A DNA stretch of 64,000 nucleotides from Taenia hydatigena (taxonomy: Eukaryota; Platyhelminthes; Cestoda; Cyclophyllidea; Taeniidae). The notes under the pieces were generated by a model. It did not search any database. It was given only the letters and a program-made list of their open reading frames with translations, and was not told the DNA's origin. The position numbers were made by a program, and so were the translations under genes. Positions 12,528-23,539 of the stretch are shown piece after piece (within the stretch, counting starts at the first letter, position 1; the number at the start of each line of letters is the position of its first letter). The stretch lies in NCBI GenBank assembly GCA_036345935.2, contig JADWOT020000008.1, positions 1,844,387 through 1,908,386 of the forward strand, in the 5' to 3' direction.

Positions 12528-13718
12528 GCTGCCCACTCAGAAGCCAAAGGGTTATTTCGCAAATGTGCCATGAAATTCTCGGACCTCTTTTATCTCACAT
12601 TTGCAGGTCACTGTCCTCATCTTTATTCGCATCTTTTCATTCACCTAAATAATGGTAGCATTGTTTTCAAAGGTCATGGCTCGTGTGCAACTTTAACTAG
12701 TTTACTGGCCCATTGTCTAGCTTGACTGGATTTCTTCCAGGCTAGTTAACTTATTTTAACTCCGAGTGAGGGCGACCAAAATTTTGGAATTCAAGCACCT
12801 TTCTCATGTCACCTTGAAGTGGTTTGTGTCCTCACACGTTCCTACGACTCGGTTCAGAGTTGATGGATGAATGTGGCAAAGAATAAGGCATCTACGCATT
12901 GCAGTACGTAATTGGTGAGCATTTAAAGTCATACATGAGTTTTGGTGCATCTCTCTATTTCCCATCCGTTTGTATATATCTGCTGTCTTATTTTGCTACC
13001 TTTGTGGACATTAGGACTAAACTTATTTGCTTTAGGATATTTGTTTCTTGTATGTTTACATCCTCAAAAGTAATCAAACACGCCAAATATAAACAACTTT
13101 AAATCGATTGACCAGATGATATGGATGGCCACAGAATAAATACATTTTAGCTGGAATTGGTGTTTGCGCTGCTGCTCTTGTGAACACTCGCTCAATGGTG
13201 CCCAACCTTAAAATTAAAACTGAGCGACTAATGCCGTGCAGCATCTAGAGCGTCTTGCGAAAGTCGTATCTTAAATCGATAGCATTCAGCCTTGGGGTTC
13301 AATAATTTTTGCGAAAGAATGCATGGGCTGTGCCAATATTTGGGATTTTTAATATGCTTGCAAGCTAAGTTGATGCCCATGCGGCACGTATCCGTAAACA
13401 GTGCGGTGGATCTAGTGAACACCTCAGCGTGATGCATGCATTAGCGCTAGTTACAGACATACATCTAAGTCTACAATGCAGCAGATGAAGAAATTAGTGG
13501 TACTGCTATAATTCATTCAGGAGAAAGTTAGACTGTGTTAAGGCGTCTACGCATCCGCCTTGGGTCACGATAGGTATCAGTCTTGCTATTCTTCTACCCC
13601 ACCCTTCCGCATAGTCTTCTACGCGAACATAAACGGCCGACAATGCTCTAGCAAGGGCAATAAGGGTAGAGCAAAGGGAGGTCCACACAATGCTATCTGC
13701 AGAGGTTAGATGTCATTG

Positions 13719-13800
13719 CGACGCAGGTGAGATTCGAACTCACGCAGGCACACCCCAATGGATTAGCAGTTCATCGCCCTAACCACTCCATCACCGCGTC
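13719..13800 (-). tRNA. tRNA-Ser(GCT)-like gene, doubtful function
   Basis: An 82-nt minus-strand sequence has the class II tRNA-Ser layout. The acceptor stem GACGCGG/CTGCGTC pairs fully with one wobble, the anticodon loop CTGCTAA gives GCT, there is a long variable arm, and the T-arm GTGAG-TTCGAAT-CTCAC is perfect. Against function, the usual D-stem GCC is ATG here and does not pair with GGC, the anticodon stem has one A-C mismatch, and no TTTT terminator follows within 40 nt. It is either a recently damaged tRNA-Ser gene or a tolerated variant. Confidence 0.6.
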
Positions 13801-16061
13801 GGTAGCGCACACTTCCGCCGGCTCAACCAACTCCTTTCACACCAAGACCTAACTTGCCATTTCACCACTCACTTCAACATGTTACATATCTCTTTACGGA
13901 CCTCGAGTGGATAAAATTAAAACTATACATACAGGGATCAAATGGACTAGAAACAAACACGGTTAGTAATAAAGGCTTGCTAATAGACTTTGTTAATGCC
14001 CTCAAAGCCACGCTGCACACACTCTGTCATTCGTTCAATCTACTAATCAATCTTGCCAACACATATTCATAAATTCGCAAGTGTCCTAGCAACGCTGTCC
14101 CAGTGACCACCTATCCAGCTCCGTCGATGTTTTTAATGGTTGTAGCCCTTTCTTCTTCTCATCGGACCATTCCTCCTCAGCATTGTCATGCCGTATAAGT
14201 GGGTGTAGCGTTGTTGTCAGTGCGTATTTAATCACAACCTCCCCAGTCGCGATTTTTGACTGCCTTTAAATCTGTGCCTCTTCCTCTTCTACGCTTTTCA
14301 ATAATCTAACGCTTTTCCGTAAATTTGAGTTTATTTTGCTTAAAAGGGCTTTATTGAGCTATGCTTTTCTTGTTGTTGCCTCTCGTAAACAAATTGCTAG
14401 GGTTTTTAGTACTGCACTCTTTTGCAGAAACTAGCGCCCAACTTCTTTGTTTACATTAAAACCGTTTTAGTGCCGATGGTTCTGCACGTGGTAGCTGGAT
14501 ATTAGCTGAAAAAAGTTGGATTAAAAAGGCAGGCCAAAGGTGGTCCCTGCACCAATGGGTCTGGTGATAAGATTGAAAAGTTGGAACACTTCATAAAAGA
14601 AGCAATAGCCGCTTTTTGAAAAGTGAGCAACAGGACTCCAAGCAAGAGTATGCAACAACGCCACCCATGCACTGTGCACCTGATTTTCTCGTCCGTCACC
14701 CATTTAGGTGACAGGTAACTTAAATTTTTCCTAAATCCGTGCTTCGAAATGCAAATTTCCTCCTCTTTGCCACATTAATCCACCTACTCCGAACTAAGTC
14801 GCAGGAACGTATTTGGACATACCATCCATTTGCAACACCCAGGGCAGGCTCTAAAAGACATTCGGTTTTGTTTTTATAAATGATATTTTATGGAGGGGAA
14901 TTATTTCAAGGTGGCGCAAAGGAAAACATCAACGAACAAAGATCTAACCAAATAAGTTCCCAAAAACTTTAAAATACGCACACTAGATAGCCTGCTATTA
15001 AAAAAAATAAGGGCTCGGGTTGTACCAAAACTTGAATCCAAAAACTCTTGCACCTAAAGTCGAAACTGGATCCTGTAGTTGTTTTGGGTTGATTAATGGC
15101 TACAATTTTAGGCCTGTACTTGGCTTAGCTTAGGGCATTAGTGGCGTTTTAAATGATTAATTTATAAGGCCTTGGTACCCCTAAGACGAAGGTCGTAAAT
15201 TCGTGCTCTATCTGATACGACTGGCTCATGACCTCTTCCGACACAGTCAGCCAGACTGATGAGCGGTTGGTGGTGATTTGTAAATTATCCCTCGGATTCG
15301 TGGTGCAATTAGCGCCGCTGCTAGGCGATAGTGTCAGACACTTTAGGTAACAAAATTTGATAATAGTTCCGAGAGGATGTAAAATTTGTTATAGTACATC
15401 TAGTCTACCAGTGCAGGAGTCGGAAACAAGTTTTGCTTGAATACGCTGCGATCATTCAGGCTTGATGTTTTAGAAGGTCTCAGAGAAAATTTGAGATAAA
15501 TCGTCAAAAGAAACAAAAGAATTGGACTACCTACGAAGACCATGTGATGAATGCGGACAAAGCGTAGGCATTGTCAAGGAATGTTAATTAAACAAAGGAA
15601 ACGGAAAGGTGTGAAGGGCACTCAGAAGTTCGAACGGAAAATAAATGTTGCAAGAAGGTAAATAAAGCAGAAAAAATGTGGCCTTAGCTAAAAATAATAG
15701 ATCATATAGAAGACAGTGAGGAGTGATGCAAAATGAGTCGAAAATTGTTGAGTAGCACTGTCTGGACGATAGAAACTATGGAGTGGAAGAATAAAGAATC
15801 ATAAAAGGATGGGCACATGCGATAGTGTGTATTCTTGGTAAATAGATTAAACAAAATGCCAATAAAGGGCGCAGCGTCTACTTCCTAAGGGGAAGTTGTT
15901 GGGTTCGGGTCTTACCGTGGGTGATCTATTTGCACCTGTACCAATGCACCGGTTCTCTTCCTAGTAGCGCCGGCGAATGTCGAAAATTGCGCATGTGCAC
16001 GGGTGCAGCCATCTTATCGCTGTTATTTAACAGCTTTTAACGGCGCAGTGTGGAAAGCGCT
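13801..16061. other. No recognisable gene
   Basis: Short chance frames only. A faint tRNA-Met-like trace at about 15175-15215 is too decayed to call. Confidence 0.35.
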
Positions 16062-16134
16062 ATCCAGAGCGCAACTCGAATTCGCGACCTTAAGATTCTG
16101 AGACTGATGCCCTCACCTACTGCATTACCGGAAC
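16062..16134 (-). pseudogene. tRNA-Met(elongator)-like pseudogene
   Basis: Read on the minus strand, 73 nt follow the eukaryotic elongator tRNA-Met plan: GCAGTAGGT in the D-arm, CATCAGTCTCA before the anticodon, AAGGTCG before the T-arm and AATTCGA in the T-loop. The anticodon position reads CAG instead of CAT. The D-arm has an extra G, and the acceptor stem pairs with several wobbles and a mismatch. It is a decayed copy. Confidence 0.5.
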
Positions 16135-17109
16135 AATCCGCCTATCATTTTGCAATTTTTGCACCCTTCTGCTCATTTAATCTCTTTTTATTATATGGAA
16201 GCAACTTCCCTCTCCTCCGCCTACGCTTCACCTACCTCGTCTCTACAATATGTGTGCACGAAAGCATATAGCCAACGAGACATGTCTTAACTACCAAAGC
16301 TGCATCACACATCTTACTGATTCGAGATCGAGTAGAGGAGTTGACCACAGCCTGTGCCATTCCTTAATTCCTGCACCAATGCTAACTTTGCATTAGCCAA
16401 TTATTACTACTTCCAATCAACTCATACACTGAAGCATTCCTTCTATTATCATCCATATTACACACCCCATCAGTGTATTATTTATCCATATTATTCTTAG
16501 CAAAGTCAGTCCATGCACAAATAATGGGCTAAAAATAAATGCATAGATGCAAAAAAACGTGCAAATACCCACAGCTACATATCAGGACAAGTACATGCAT
16601 GCAAATATTTATCGATGGATGGTTATAAAGAAAATATAATCACAGTACGTCTACAGAGGTTAGCGCATTGAGGTATGGAAAGCAAAAATATGTGTAGAAA
16701 TTTTAGAGAAATATTATGTATTGAGCATGAATACTTCGCAATTCTTCTCCACAAAATAAATAAGTCATTCAACCACACATCGACATAAAAAACCTACTTT
16801 GCAGGTGACTCTAACATTGCCAAAAATTGCTTGTGTTCACAGCGAATTCTTCTAGTGTAAAGTTAAAGCTGGTTTTGATCTGTGAGGGCCAAATTTAGAA
16901 GATGCGTCGCAAAGGCATCAAAAAGTCATGGAACGTAATTAGAAAACATTGCGAATTAAATAGCAGTTTACTGCTGAAAAATTGCAAGTAGTGCATGCAA
17001 TCATTGTCCAAAAAATATCGCAATAAGTAGCTTCTAATTACTTTTAGCATAAATTTTGAGGTGCATTTAAATTTTGCGACTAATTAGTCCTTAGCAAATA
17101 TTTTCTCTC
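16135..17109. other. No recognisable gene, AT-rich
   Basis: AT-rich sequence with no open frame over 60 codons and no RNA-like structure noticed. It leads into the left arm of the inverted repeat. Confidence 0.4.
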
Positions 17110-17938
17110 CTTTCCACGCGCCGTCACTGATCACTGTTCCGCATGTTGCAAATGTGTTCTGTTTTTTTTGCTGGACCGATTCTGCATCTTTCTCCCGTGC
17201 AAACCGCGTAAGTTTAACACAAATACTTCTCCTGTTTTTGAAGATAAATCAGTTAATCCCTTGTATTTCGAGTGCGTTCACTGGGCTTTATTGTATGTGA
17301 ACCACAGAAGCATTATAAAATCGGAATGTCAATGGTGTAATGTGCCTAAGTAGTTGGGGCTCAGAACCTGTTTCATGCTTATTTGTCAAATGAAACACAC
17401 ATCAACTTAACGATTGCTAAGTATGACAGAGCACTGCAAGCAGGCCCCAATTTGTAAGCTACTCGAGCATTATCTAGCGAAATAATGCGTTTTTAACATC
17501 AGGACCCGTTTTATCGCTGGATGGCTTCATCCCCGTATCCACAGTCTCACACTTCACCATGTCATGAGCGACAGGAATATGTGAAGATTTATCCCCCAAT
17601 CTATAGCCCAAAAAACCAAGGTCGCACGTGTCAAATCATTGCCAAAATTGAGGCTACGTTTCTTTGATGTCGGCGTGAGCACCGGTTAAACTTTGATGCT
17701 GACTTACAAAGGTTTCTTCAATTTCGCATTCCAAATAAAAGTTGATGAGACGAAATTCATTAAGCACTGTTACATCTGGTCAGCCCTATCATTTAGGCAA
17801 GTTGAACAAGTTGTTTGCATGGGAGGGAATAAAGAAATCATGAGTCGTACCCAAGGGAACAAATGGCAAAGAAGCATTTTGCACGTAGGATCAATTAGGT
17901 AACGAAGGGTTAGTGGAGCAATGCTCGTAGATGTATTT
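17110..17938 (+). repeat. Left arm of near-identical inverted repeat
   Basis: About 829 bp that recur in reverse complement at 19800-20632. Across about 700 interior bases only one mismatch was found by eye (17676 region: GTGAGC against GTGGGC). Mismatches rise to several within the outer about 60 bp and the inner about 40 bp. Two short frames inside (17168-17353 and 17693-17902) are predicted identically from both arms, but they have no recognised domain and need not be genes. I saw no terminal inverted repeats, target-site duplication or transposase, so I do not call it a transposon. High interior identity with decaying edges fits recent duplication or ongoing gene conversion between arms. 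Confidence 0.9.
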
Positions 17939-19799
17939 ACTCTAGCAGCATTTTGCTTCAAATGCAATTACAACAACAGATTCCGCGGTGATTCGTTTTT
18001 GCAGAAACTAACCGACGAATATTTGCTTTAAGAGGTGAACCGGAGCCCGCAAAACACTGTCCATTTCCAATGGTAAGCACTACAAATTACTCATTAATAT
18101 TTGGACACAGCTGGTCAAGATTGTGAAAATTATGTGATGCATATTGTACCATCTTTTGTCTCCACGGATGGCATTATATGCTTCCGTTTCATTTGTGCAA
18201 GATACTTGCTTAATTCTCACATATGGGCTTTGAATCGTAAAGACGATAAAAATAATCGCTGTGTCTTATACGACTCGTGTCTAAGTCGCCTTCGTTCAAG
18301 ATTGCTCTAGGGTGCCATATTTCTGCATTAACTATTACTCCACAACATTTCAACACGCCTGTTTTGAACGATCAATTAGACCTGGCAAAATCACTACGTG
18401 TCATACTACATGTCTTCTGATTAATTGCCCTTACTCGAGTGTGTTTGTTAGTAGCACTGTTTTTGCATAATGAAGAAGATGCTCCAATTACATGCGCTGC
18501 ATGCACTAAACCAAAGTGAACTGTGCTGATACCACCGACCACCTGCCAACCTCAGCAAACACCCAAAACACGTCAATTTACAATGAATCTGAAAAGCCTC
18601 CAAATGAATCCATTCAAATCCTTCGTGTGCAAAATATCTAACAAGCCCCTCCGCACACTGTGAATTCTCAATCATTGTGTTCCCTAGGTTATGATGCTTT
18701 TCTCCCCTATTAAAGTAAAGCCGACGAATCTTGCTGAACAACGCTATATAAATGGGTGGACATCAAATGCGATGTTACAATTTATGAATGAGGGGAATTA
18801 ACACATTTCCGAAGAAATGATGAAACGCGATGTTTCTGGTATTGTTCTAAGATTACTAATATCCTTTCGAATTCGAAGCTCATGGAGGCTAAATTTACTG
18901 AACAGCCCAAAAAACAAGCAAAATGTCAAGATCGTCGAATACGGCGGTACATGTTTGCAAAAGATGACATCGCTAAGTAAGTAGGCGACAAGCTTCTTTC
19001 CCAGAAAACACCTATTCTCAATTTCTTGACATTTACAGCGCAAACACAGACCGAAACGCACTTGGTGAAACCGCATCAGAAATTATAATCAAGACTGCCT
19101 TATTGTGAACTCATGGCGTAGAGGTAGCCTGTGTTTGCGTGATGAATGGGAAGGATACTAGCTTTAGTGCATGACGAAACAAGTTGGAACTCGAAATTTG
19201 TGATTTGCCTTATCAGCCAGCAGGTATCAACGTCCTCTTGGCGCTTAGCTAGCAAAAAGAAGACTTTCTAAACACCTTAATTAATATTCTGCATATCGTT
19301 TGCACGCACAAATATGCCGTAAAAATTTGATAACATTTCATCTGCTGCAAAAGTGCATTGTTAATTCATCGTGAGTAGTGTGACAAGAATATGTGAAGCT
19401 AATTGCATCAAATGGGCCCAGTCCAATTAATGGTTCAAGCAACTATTGAAAAATAAATCATCACATGTCGTTTTAAAGGATGCTTTGATGCTTGCTCCTT
19501 TGATGCCGGTGATATGGTTGCCCACTGCTTTTATCCTGTTTTTCGTTCCTAAGTTCGCTGAAGTCAGGGACCTCAGTTAACTTCACAGCTTAAACGTAAT
19601 TTACGAATCAGCTCAGCACTAAATATGAAAGATTTGCTCGTCTCGCCTGAGATTCTAGCCAGCTTTCGCACGCCATCCATGCATTCGTATCGTAATATAT
19701 TCTGCTTTGCGCGCCTAGTTAAAAATGCTATCACATCTAAAGGTTGGTAATCTGCACATATCATCGCATTTATTATACACAAATTAGTAGGACATAGGG
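17939..19799. other. Unique spacer between the inverted-repeat arms
   Basis: 1,861 bp not repeated between the arms. It contains only short frames (18101-18310 plus, 18448-18741 minus, 18798-19076 minus) without recognised domains. A stretch at about 19325-19375 resembles about 44815-44860, downstream of mucin-like gene 2, suggesting an old relationship between the two neighbourhoods. Confidence 0.6.
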
Positions 19800-20632
19800 A
19801 AATACATATACAAGTATTGCTCCACCAACTCTTCGTTACCTAATTGATCCTACGTGCAAAATGCTTCTTTGCCATTTGTTCCCTTGGGTACGACTCATGA
19901 TTTCTTTATTCCCTCCCATGCAAACAACTTGTTCAACTTGCCTAAATGATAGGGCTGACCAGATGTAACAGTGCTTAATGAATTTCGTCTCATCAACTTT
20001 TATTTGGAATGCGAAATTGAAGAAACCTTTGTAAGTCAGCATCAAAGTTTAACCGGTGCCCACGCCGACATCAAAGAAACGTAGCCTCAATTTTGGCAAT
20101 GATTTGACACGTGCGACCTTGGTTTTTTGGGCTATAGATTGGGGGATAAATCTTCACATATTCCTGTCGCTCATGACATGGTGAAGTGTGAGACTGTGGA
20201 TACGGGGATGAAGCCATCCAGCGATAAAACGGGTCCTGATGTTAAAAACGCATTATTTCGCTAGATAATGCTCGAGTAGCTTACAAATTGGGGCCTGCTT
20301 GCAGTGCTCTGTCATACTTAGCAATCGTTAAGTTGATGTGTGTTTCATTTGACAAATAAGCATGAAACAGGTTCTGAGCCCCAACTACTTAGGCACATTA
20401 CACCATTGACATTCCGATTTTATAATGCTTCTGTGGTTCACATACAATAAAGCCCAGTGAACGCACTCGAAATACAAGGGATTAACTGATTTATCTTCAA
20501 AAACAGGAGAAGTATTTGTGTTAAACTTACGCGGTTTGCACGGGAGAAAGATGCAGAATCGGTCCAGCAAAAAAAACAGAACACATTTTCAACATGCGGA
20601 ACAGTGATTAGTGACGGCGCGTGAAAAGTAAA
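19800..20632 (-). repeat. Right arm of near-identical inverted repeat
   Basis: Reverse complement of 17110-17938. Its outer end lies 152 bp before the TATA box of mucin-like gene 1. If the arms pair, a cruciform or hairpin would sit directly at the promoter side of that gene. If transcribed through, the RNA could form about 800 bp of double strand. Both statements are inference from geometry. Confidence 0.9.
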
Positions 20633-20746
20633 AAAAATTAGCTGAGGAGTGAAAATTAAAAAAAAGTTCACCTCCCTAAAATTTTCCTAAAAAAATTAGC
20701 AGATATTTGCGCACAGATGCAGATCCATAAATTAGGCGCGTAACTT

Positions 20747-20791
20747 AAAAATGGCTTAGGCGACACCCACACATTAAAAGCAACTATAAAA
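20747..20791 (+). promoter_or_regulatory. Core promoter of mucin-like gene 1
   Basis: TATAAAA at 20785-20791, CATTAA 13 bp before it (20772), and AAAAATG further upstream (20747). The ATG follows 48 bp after the start of the TATA box. The same three elements occur before mucin-like gene 2 with the same 13-bp CATTAA-TATA distance and 50 bp to the ATG. Confidence 0.6.
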
Positions 20792-20832
20792 CCGGTAGAA
20801 ATATAACAAAGACATTTACGGGAAAACAAAAG

Positions 20833-22552
20833 ATGCAAGGTTACAAAGAAATTGCGATATTGTTTATCGCATGCTTTGCAACAGAAATCAAAGCCCTGCC
20901 TATTGCAGCACTCAATAGCACAGAAAAGACCAACACTGACTCTATCTCAATCACAAAAGAGCCAACAACTAGAACTCCTGTCACCCCAACAGCAAATACT
21001 ACCTCGGCTCCAAACACAACGCTACCGACTCAAAACTATACGCTAACCACTGCAGCGTCCAATGCAACAGATAAATCTGCCAATCATTCCACCCCAACCA
21101 CGACAGCGCCAACGACCAGAACTCCTGTCACCCCAACAGCAAATACTACCTCGGCTCCAAACACAACGCTACCGACTCAAAACTATACGCTAACCACTGC
21201 AGCGTCCAATGCAACAGATAAATCTGCCAATCATTCCACCCCAACCACGACAGCGCCAACGACCAGAACTCCTGTCACCCCAACAGCAAATACTACCTCG
21301 GCTCCAAACACAACGCTACCGACTCAAAACTATACGCTAACCACTGCAGCGTCCAATGCAACAGATAAATCTGCCAATCATTCCACNNNNNNNNNNNNNN
21401 NNNNNNNNNNNNNNNNNNNNNNNNNNNNNNNNNNNNNNNNNNNNNNNNNNNNNNNNNNNNNNNNNNNNNNNNNNNNNNNNNNNNNNNNNNNNNNNNNNNN
21501 NNNNNNNNNNNNNNNNNNNNNNNNNNNNNNNNNNNNNNNNNNNNNNNNNNNNNNNNNNNNNNNNNNNNNNNNNNNNNNNNNNNNNNNNNNNNNNNNNNNN
21601 NNNNNNNNNNNNNNNNNNNNNNNNNNNNNNNNNNNNNNNNNNNNNNNNNNNNNNNNNNNNNNNNNNNNNNNNNNNNNNNNNNNNNNNNNNNNNNNNNNNN
21701 NNNNNNNNNNNNNNNNNNNNNNNNNNNNNNNNNNNNNNNNNNNNNNNNNNNNNNNNNNNNNNNNNNNNNNNNNNNNNNNNNNNNNNNNNNNNNNNNNNNN
21801 NNNNNNNNNNNNNNNNNNNNNNNNNNNNNNNNNNNNNNNNNNNNNNNNNNNNNNNNNNNNNNNNNNNNNNNNNNNNNNNNNNNNNNNNNNNNNNNNNNNN
21901 NNNNNNNNNNNNNNNNNNNNNNNNNNNNNNNNNNNNNNNNNNNNNNNNNNNNNNNNNNNNNNCCAATCATTCCACCCCAACCACGACAGCGCCAACGACC
22001 AGAACTCCTGTCACCCCAACAGCAAATACTACCTCGGCTCCAAACACAACGCTACCGACTCAAAACTATACGCTAACCACTGCAGCGTCCAATGCAACAG
22101 ATATATCTGCCAATCATTCCACCCCAACCACGACAGCGCCAACGACCAGAACTCCTGTCACCCCAACAGCAAATACTACCTCGGCTCCAAACACAACGCT
22201 ACCGACTCAAAACTATACGCTAACCACTGCAGCGTCCAATGCAACAGATAAATCTGCCAATCATTCCACCCCAACCACGACAGCGCCAACGACCAGAACT
22301 CCTGTCACCCCAACAGCAAATACTACCTCGGCTCCAAACACAACGCTACCGACTCAAAACTATACGCTAACCACTGCAGCGTCCAATGCAACAGATATAT
22401 CTACCAATCATTCCACCCCAACCACGACAGCGCCAACGACCAGAACTCCTGTCACCCCAACAGCAAATACTACCTCGGCTCCAAACACAACACTACCGAC
22501 TCAAAACTATACGTTGTCCTCTACTACACTCAATAACACAGCTTATACATGA
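20833..22552 (+). CDS. Secreted mucin-like repeat protein (gene 1), crosses an assembly gap
   Basis: A single-exon gene. Residues 1 to about 22 form a signal peptide (hydrophobic core IAILFIACFA, likely cleavage near KA-LP). The rest is a tandem repeat of 49 codons (147 bp): a first degenerate unit from 20944, full units at 21091 and 21238, a gap, full units at 21974, 22121 and 22268, and a last unit from 22415 that diverges into LSSTTLNNTAYT and a TGA stop. Each unit has 18 Thr and 4 Ser of 49 residues, regular Pro, and five N-x-S/T sequons. This fits a heavily O- and N-glycosylated extracellular mucin. There is no transmembrane or GPI-type hydrophobic tail, so secretion is likely. Units are nearly identical and differ mainly at DKSANHS/DISANHS/DISTNHS. 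The 576-N gap shifts the frame by one: unit starts on its two sides are 589 bp apart, against 4 x 147 = 588. The apparent frameshift is therefore a gap-size artefact, and true copy number is unknown. Confidence 0.85.
20944..22552 (+). repeat. 147-bp coding tandem repeat array
   Basis: Units start at 20944, 21091, 21238 and 21385 (cut by N), then 21974, 22121, 22268 and 22415. Interior units differ by one or two substitutions (AAA/ATA and GCC/ACC codons near the unit end). The first and last units are diverged, as is usual for arrays that change by unequal exchange. The gap at 21387-21962 would hold four units at its stated size, but collapsed or missing units are likely. Confidence 0.95.
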
Positions 22553-22856
22553 CACTATTTTAGCTCCTTCTTACAGGACTATCAACGAATTGTTTTGCTG
22601 TCGCTGCGACGTACATAAAATAGACTTTATTGCCATTTTTGCCGGCTCATTTGCTTTCTCTGCTGCTTCTTATTCGCCTAATGTCGTGTTTTTTCCCATC
22701 TCTTTTACACTTGTTGTCTTGCACATATTTTCGGCTTTTCTCTTTTTTCTGTTTATTCTTTTTCTGTTCTTTTTTTTCCTGTAACTTTTTTACTTTTCTT
22801 CTTGTCCTTTTTTGCTCTTCAGCCATCTTCTAATTTTCTCTTATGATATGAATAAA
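22553..22856 (+). terminator. 3' UTR of mucin-like gene 1 with AATAAA
   Basis: After the TGA the transcribed strand is strongly pyrimidine-rich between about 22640 and 22840 (long T and CT runs). An AATAAA polyadenylation signal follows at 22851-22856. The 3' UTR would be about 300 nt. Confidence 0.65.
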
Positions 22857-23539
22857 CGCTGCCACCATTAGCTTTTCTTTACCGCTCCTCAAGTTGGGCC
22901 CATCAAATACAATGCTGCTTTGTAAATCCAATCTTTACCAATTCTGTAGCTTTTTGTGTGATTGTTACAATATAATGTGGTACATTAACAACAGCTAGCT
23001 TAATTTCGCTCTTGAATTAGTTTATTATTTTAAATATTGGCAGCAAATATAGATTCAGAGGTTGTGGGTTTCACAAAAGACTTAATAGTTTAGACTGATG
23101 GAGAGAATGGTGGCAGAAAATGTGGTTCGTTGAGTTGTATCAATGAATCAATGAATAATCGTTTGGTTGGAGTCAGGCGTTTGAAGGATTGGTCGAGGCC
23201 AAGGTTCAGCGGAATGGATGATGATAATTGACATTTGATGGCTACGTAGATGGGTTAGGAGTGAGTGTGGCCAGTCATTTGAGATCTAAATTTTGACGCA
23301 TACCTTCACTACGTCGGACAGGTTGTCTGTTTGAAGGAATGAGTGCATAAGTTGACGGCAGAGAAAAGGGAAGGGAAGACCACTTATGCTGGACGGCTTG
23401 TTAGGTGGAGGCAAAAATTTATCGGCCCAAAGAATGCAGGTTGTCAGCGCACATTTCCTCGTCTGGTTGTATCCACGCAAAGGCGGAAATAATTTACGCC
23501 TCAAGATTCATCGAATTCTTCTTTTCTATCTCAACCCAG
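22857..23539. other. No recognisable gene
   Basis: Between the mucin poly(A) signal and the first exon of the next model I see no domain or clear exon. The missing 5' exons of the gene at 23540-25464 could not be placed here. Confidence 0.35.

Noticed and set aside
15175..15215. Another tRNA-Met-like trace
   Set aside because: Only the GAAGGTCGTAAATTCG part is recognisable. The arms do not fold.
17110..20632. Inverted repeat as a foldback or MITE-type transposon
   Set aside because: No short terminal repeats, no visible target-site duplication, no transposase, and a unique 1.86-kb spacer.
21293..21995. Long minus- and plus-strand open frames made mainly of X
   Set aside because: They span the N run, which contains no real sequence, so the frames have no meaning.
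21963..22251. Alternative frame of the repeat after the gap (peptide with QSFHPNHDSAND)
   Set aside because: It arises only because the gap is one base too long. The Thr/Pro-rich frame is the one continuous with the signal peptide and with the final TGA.
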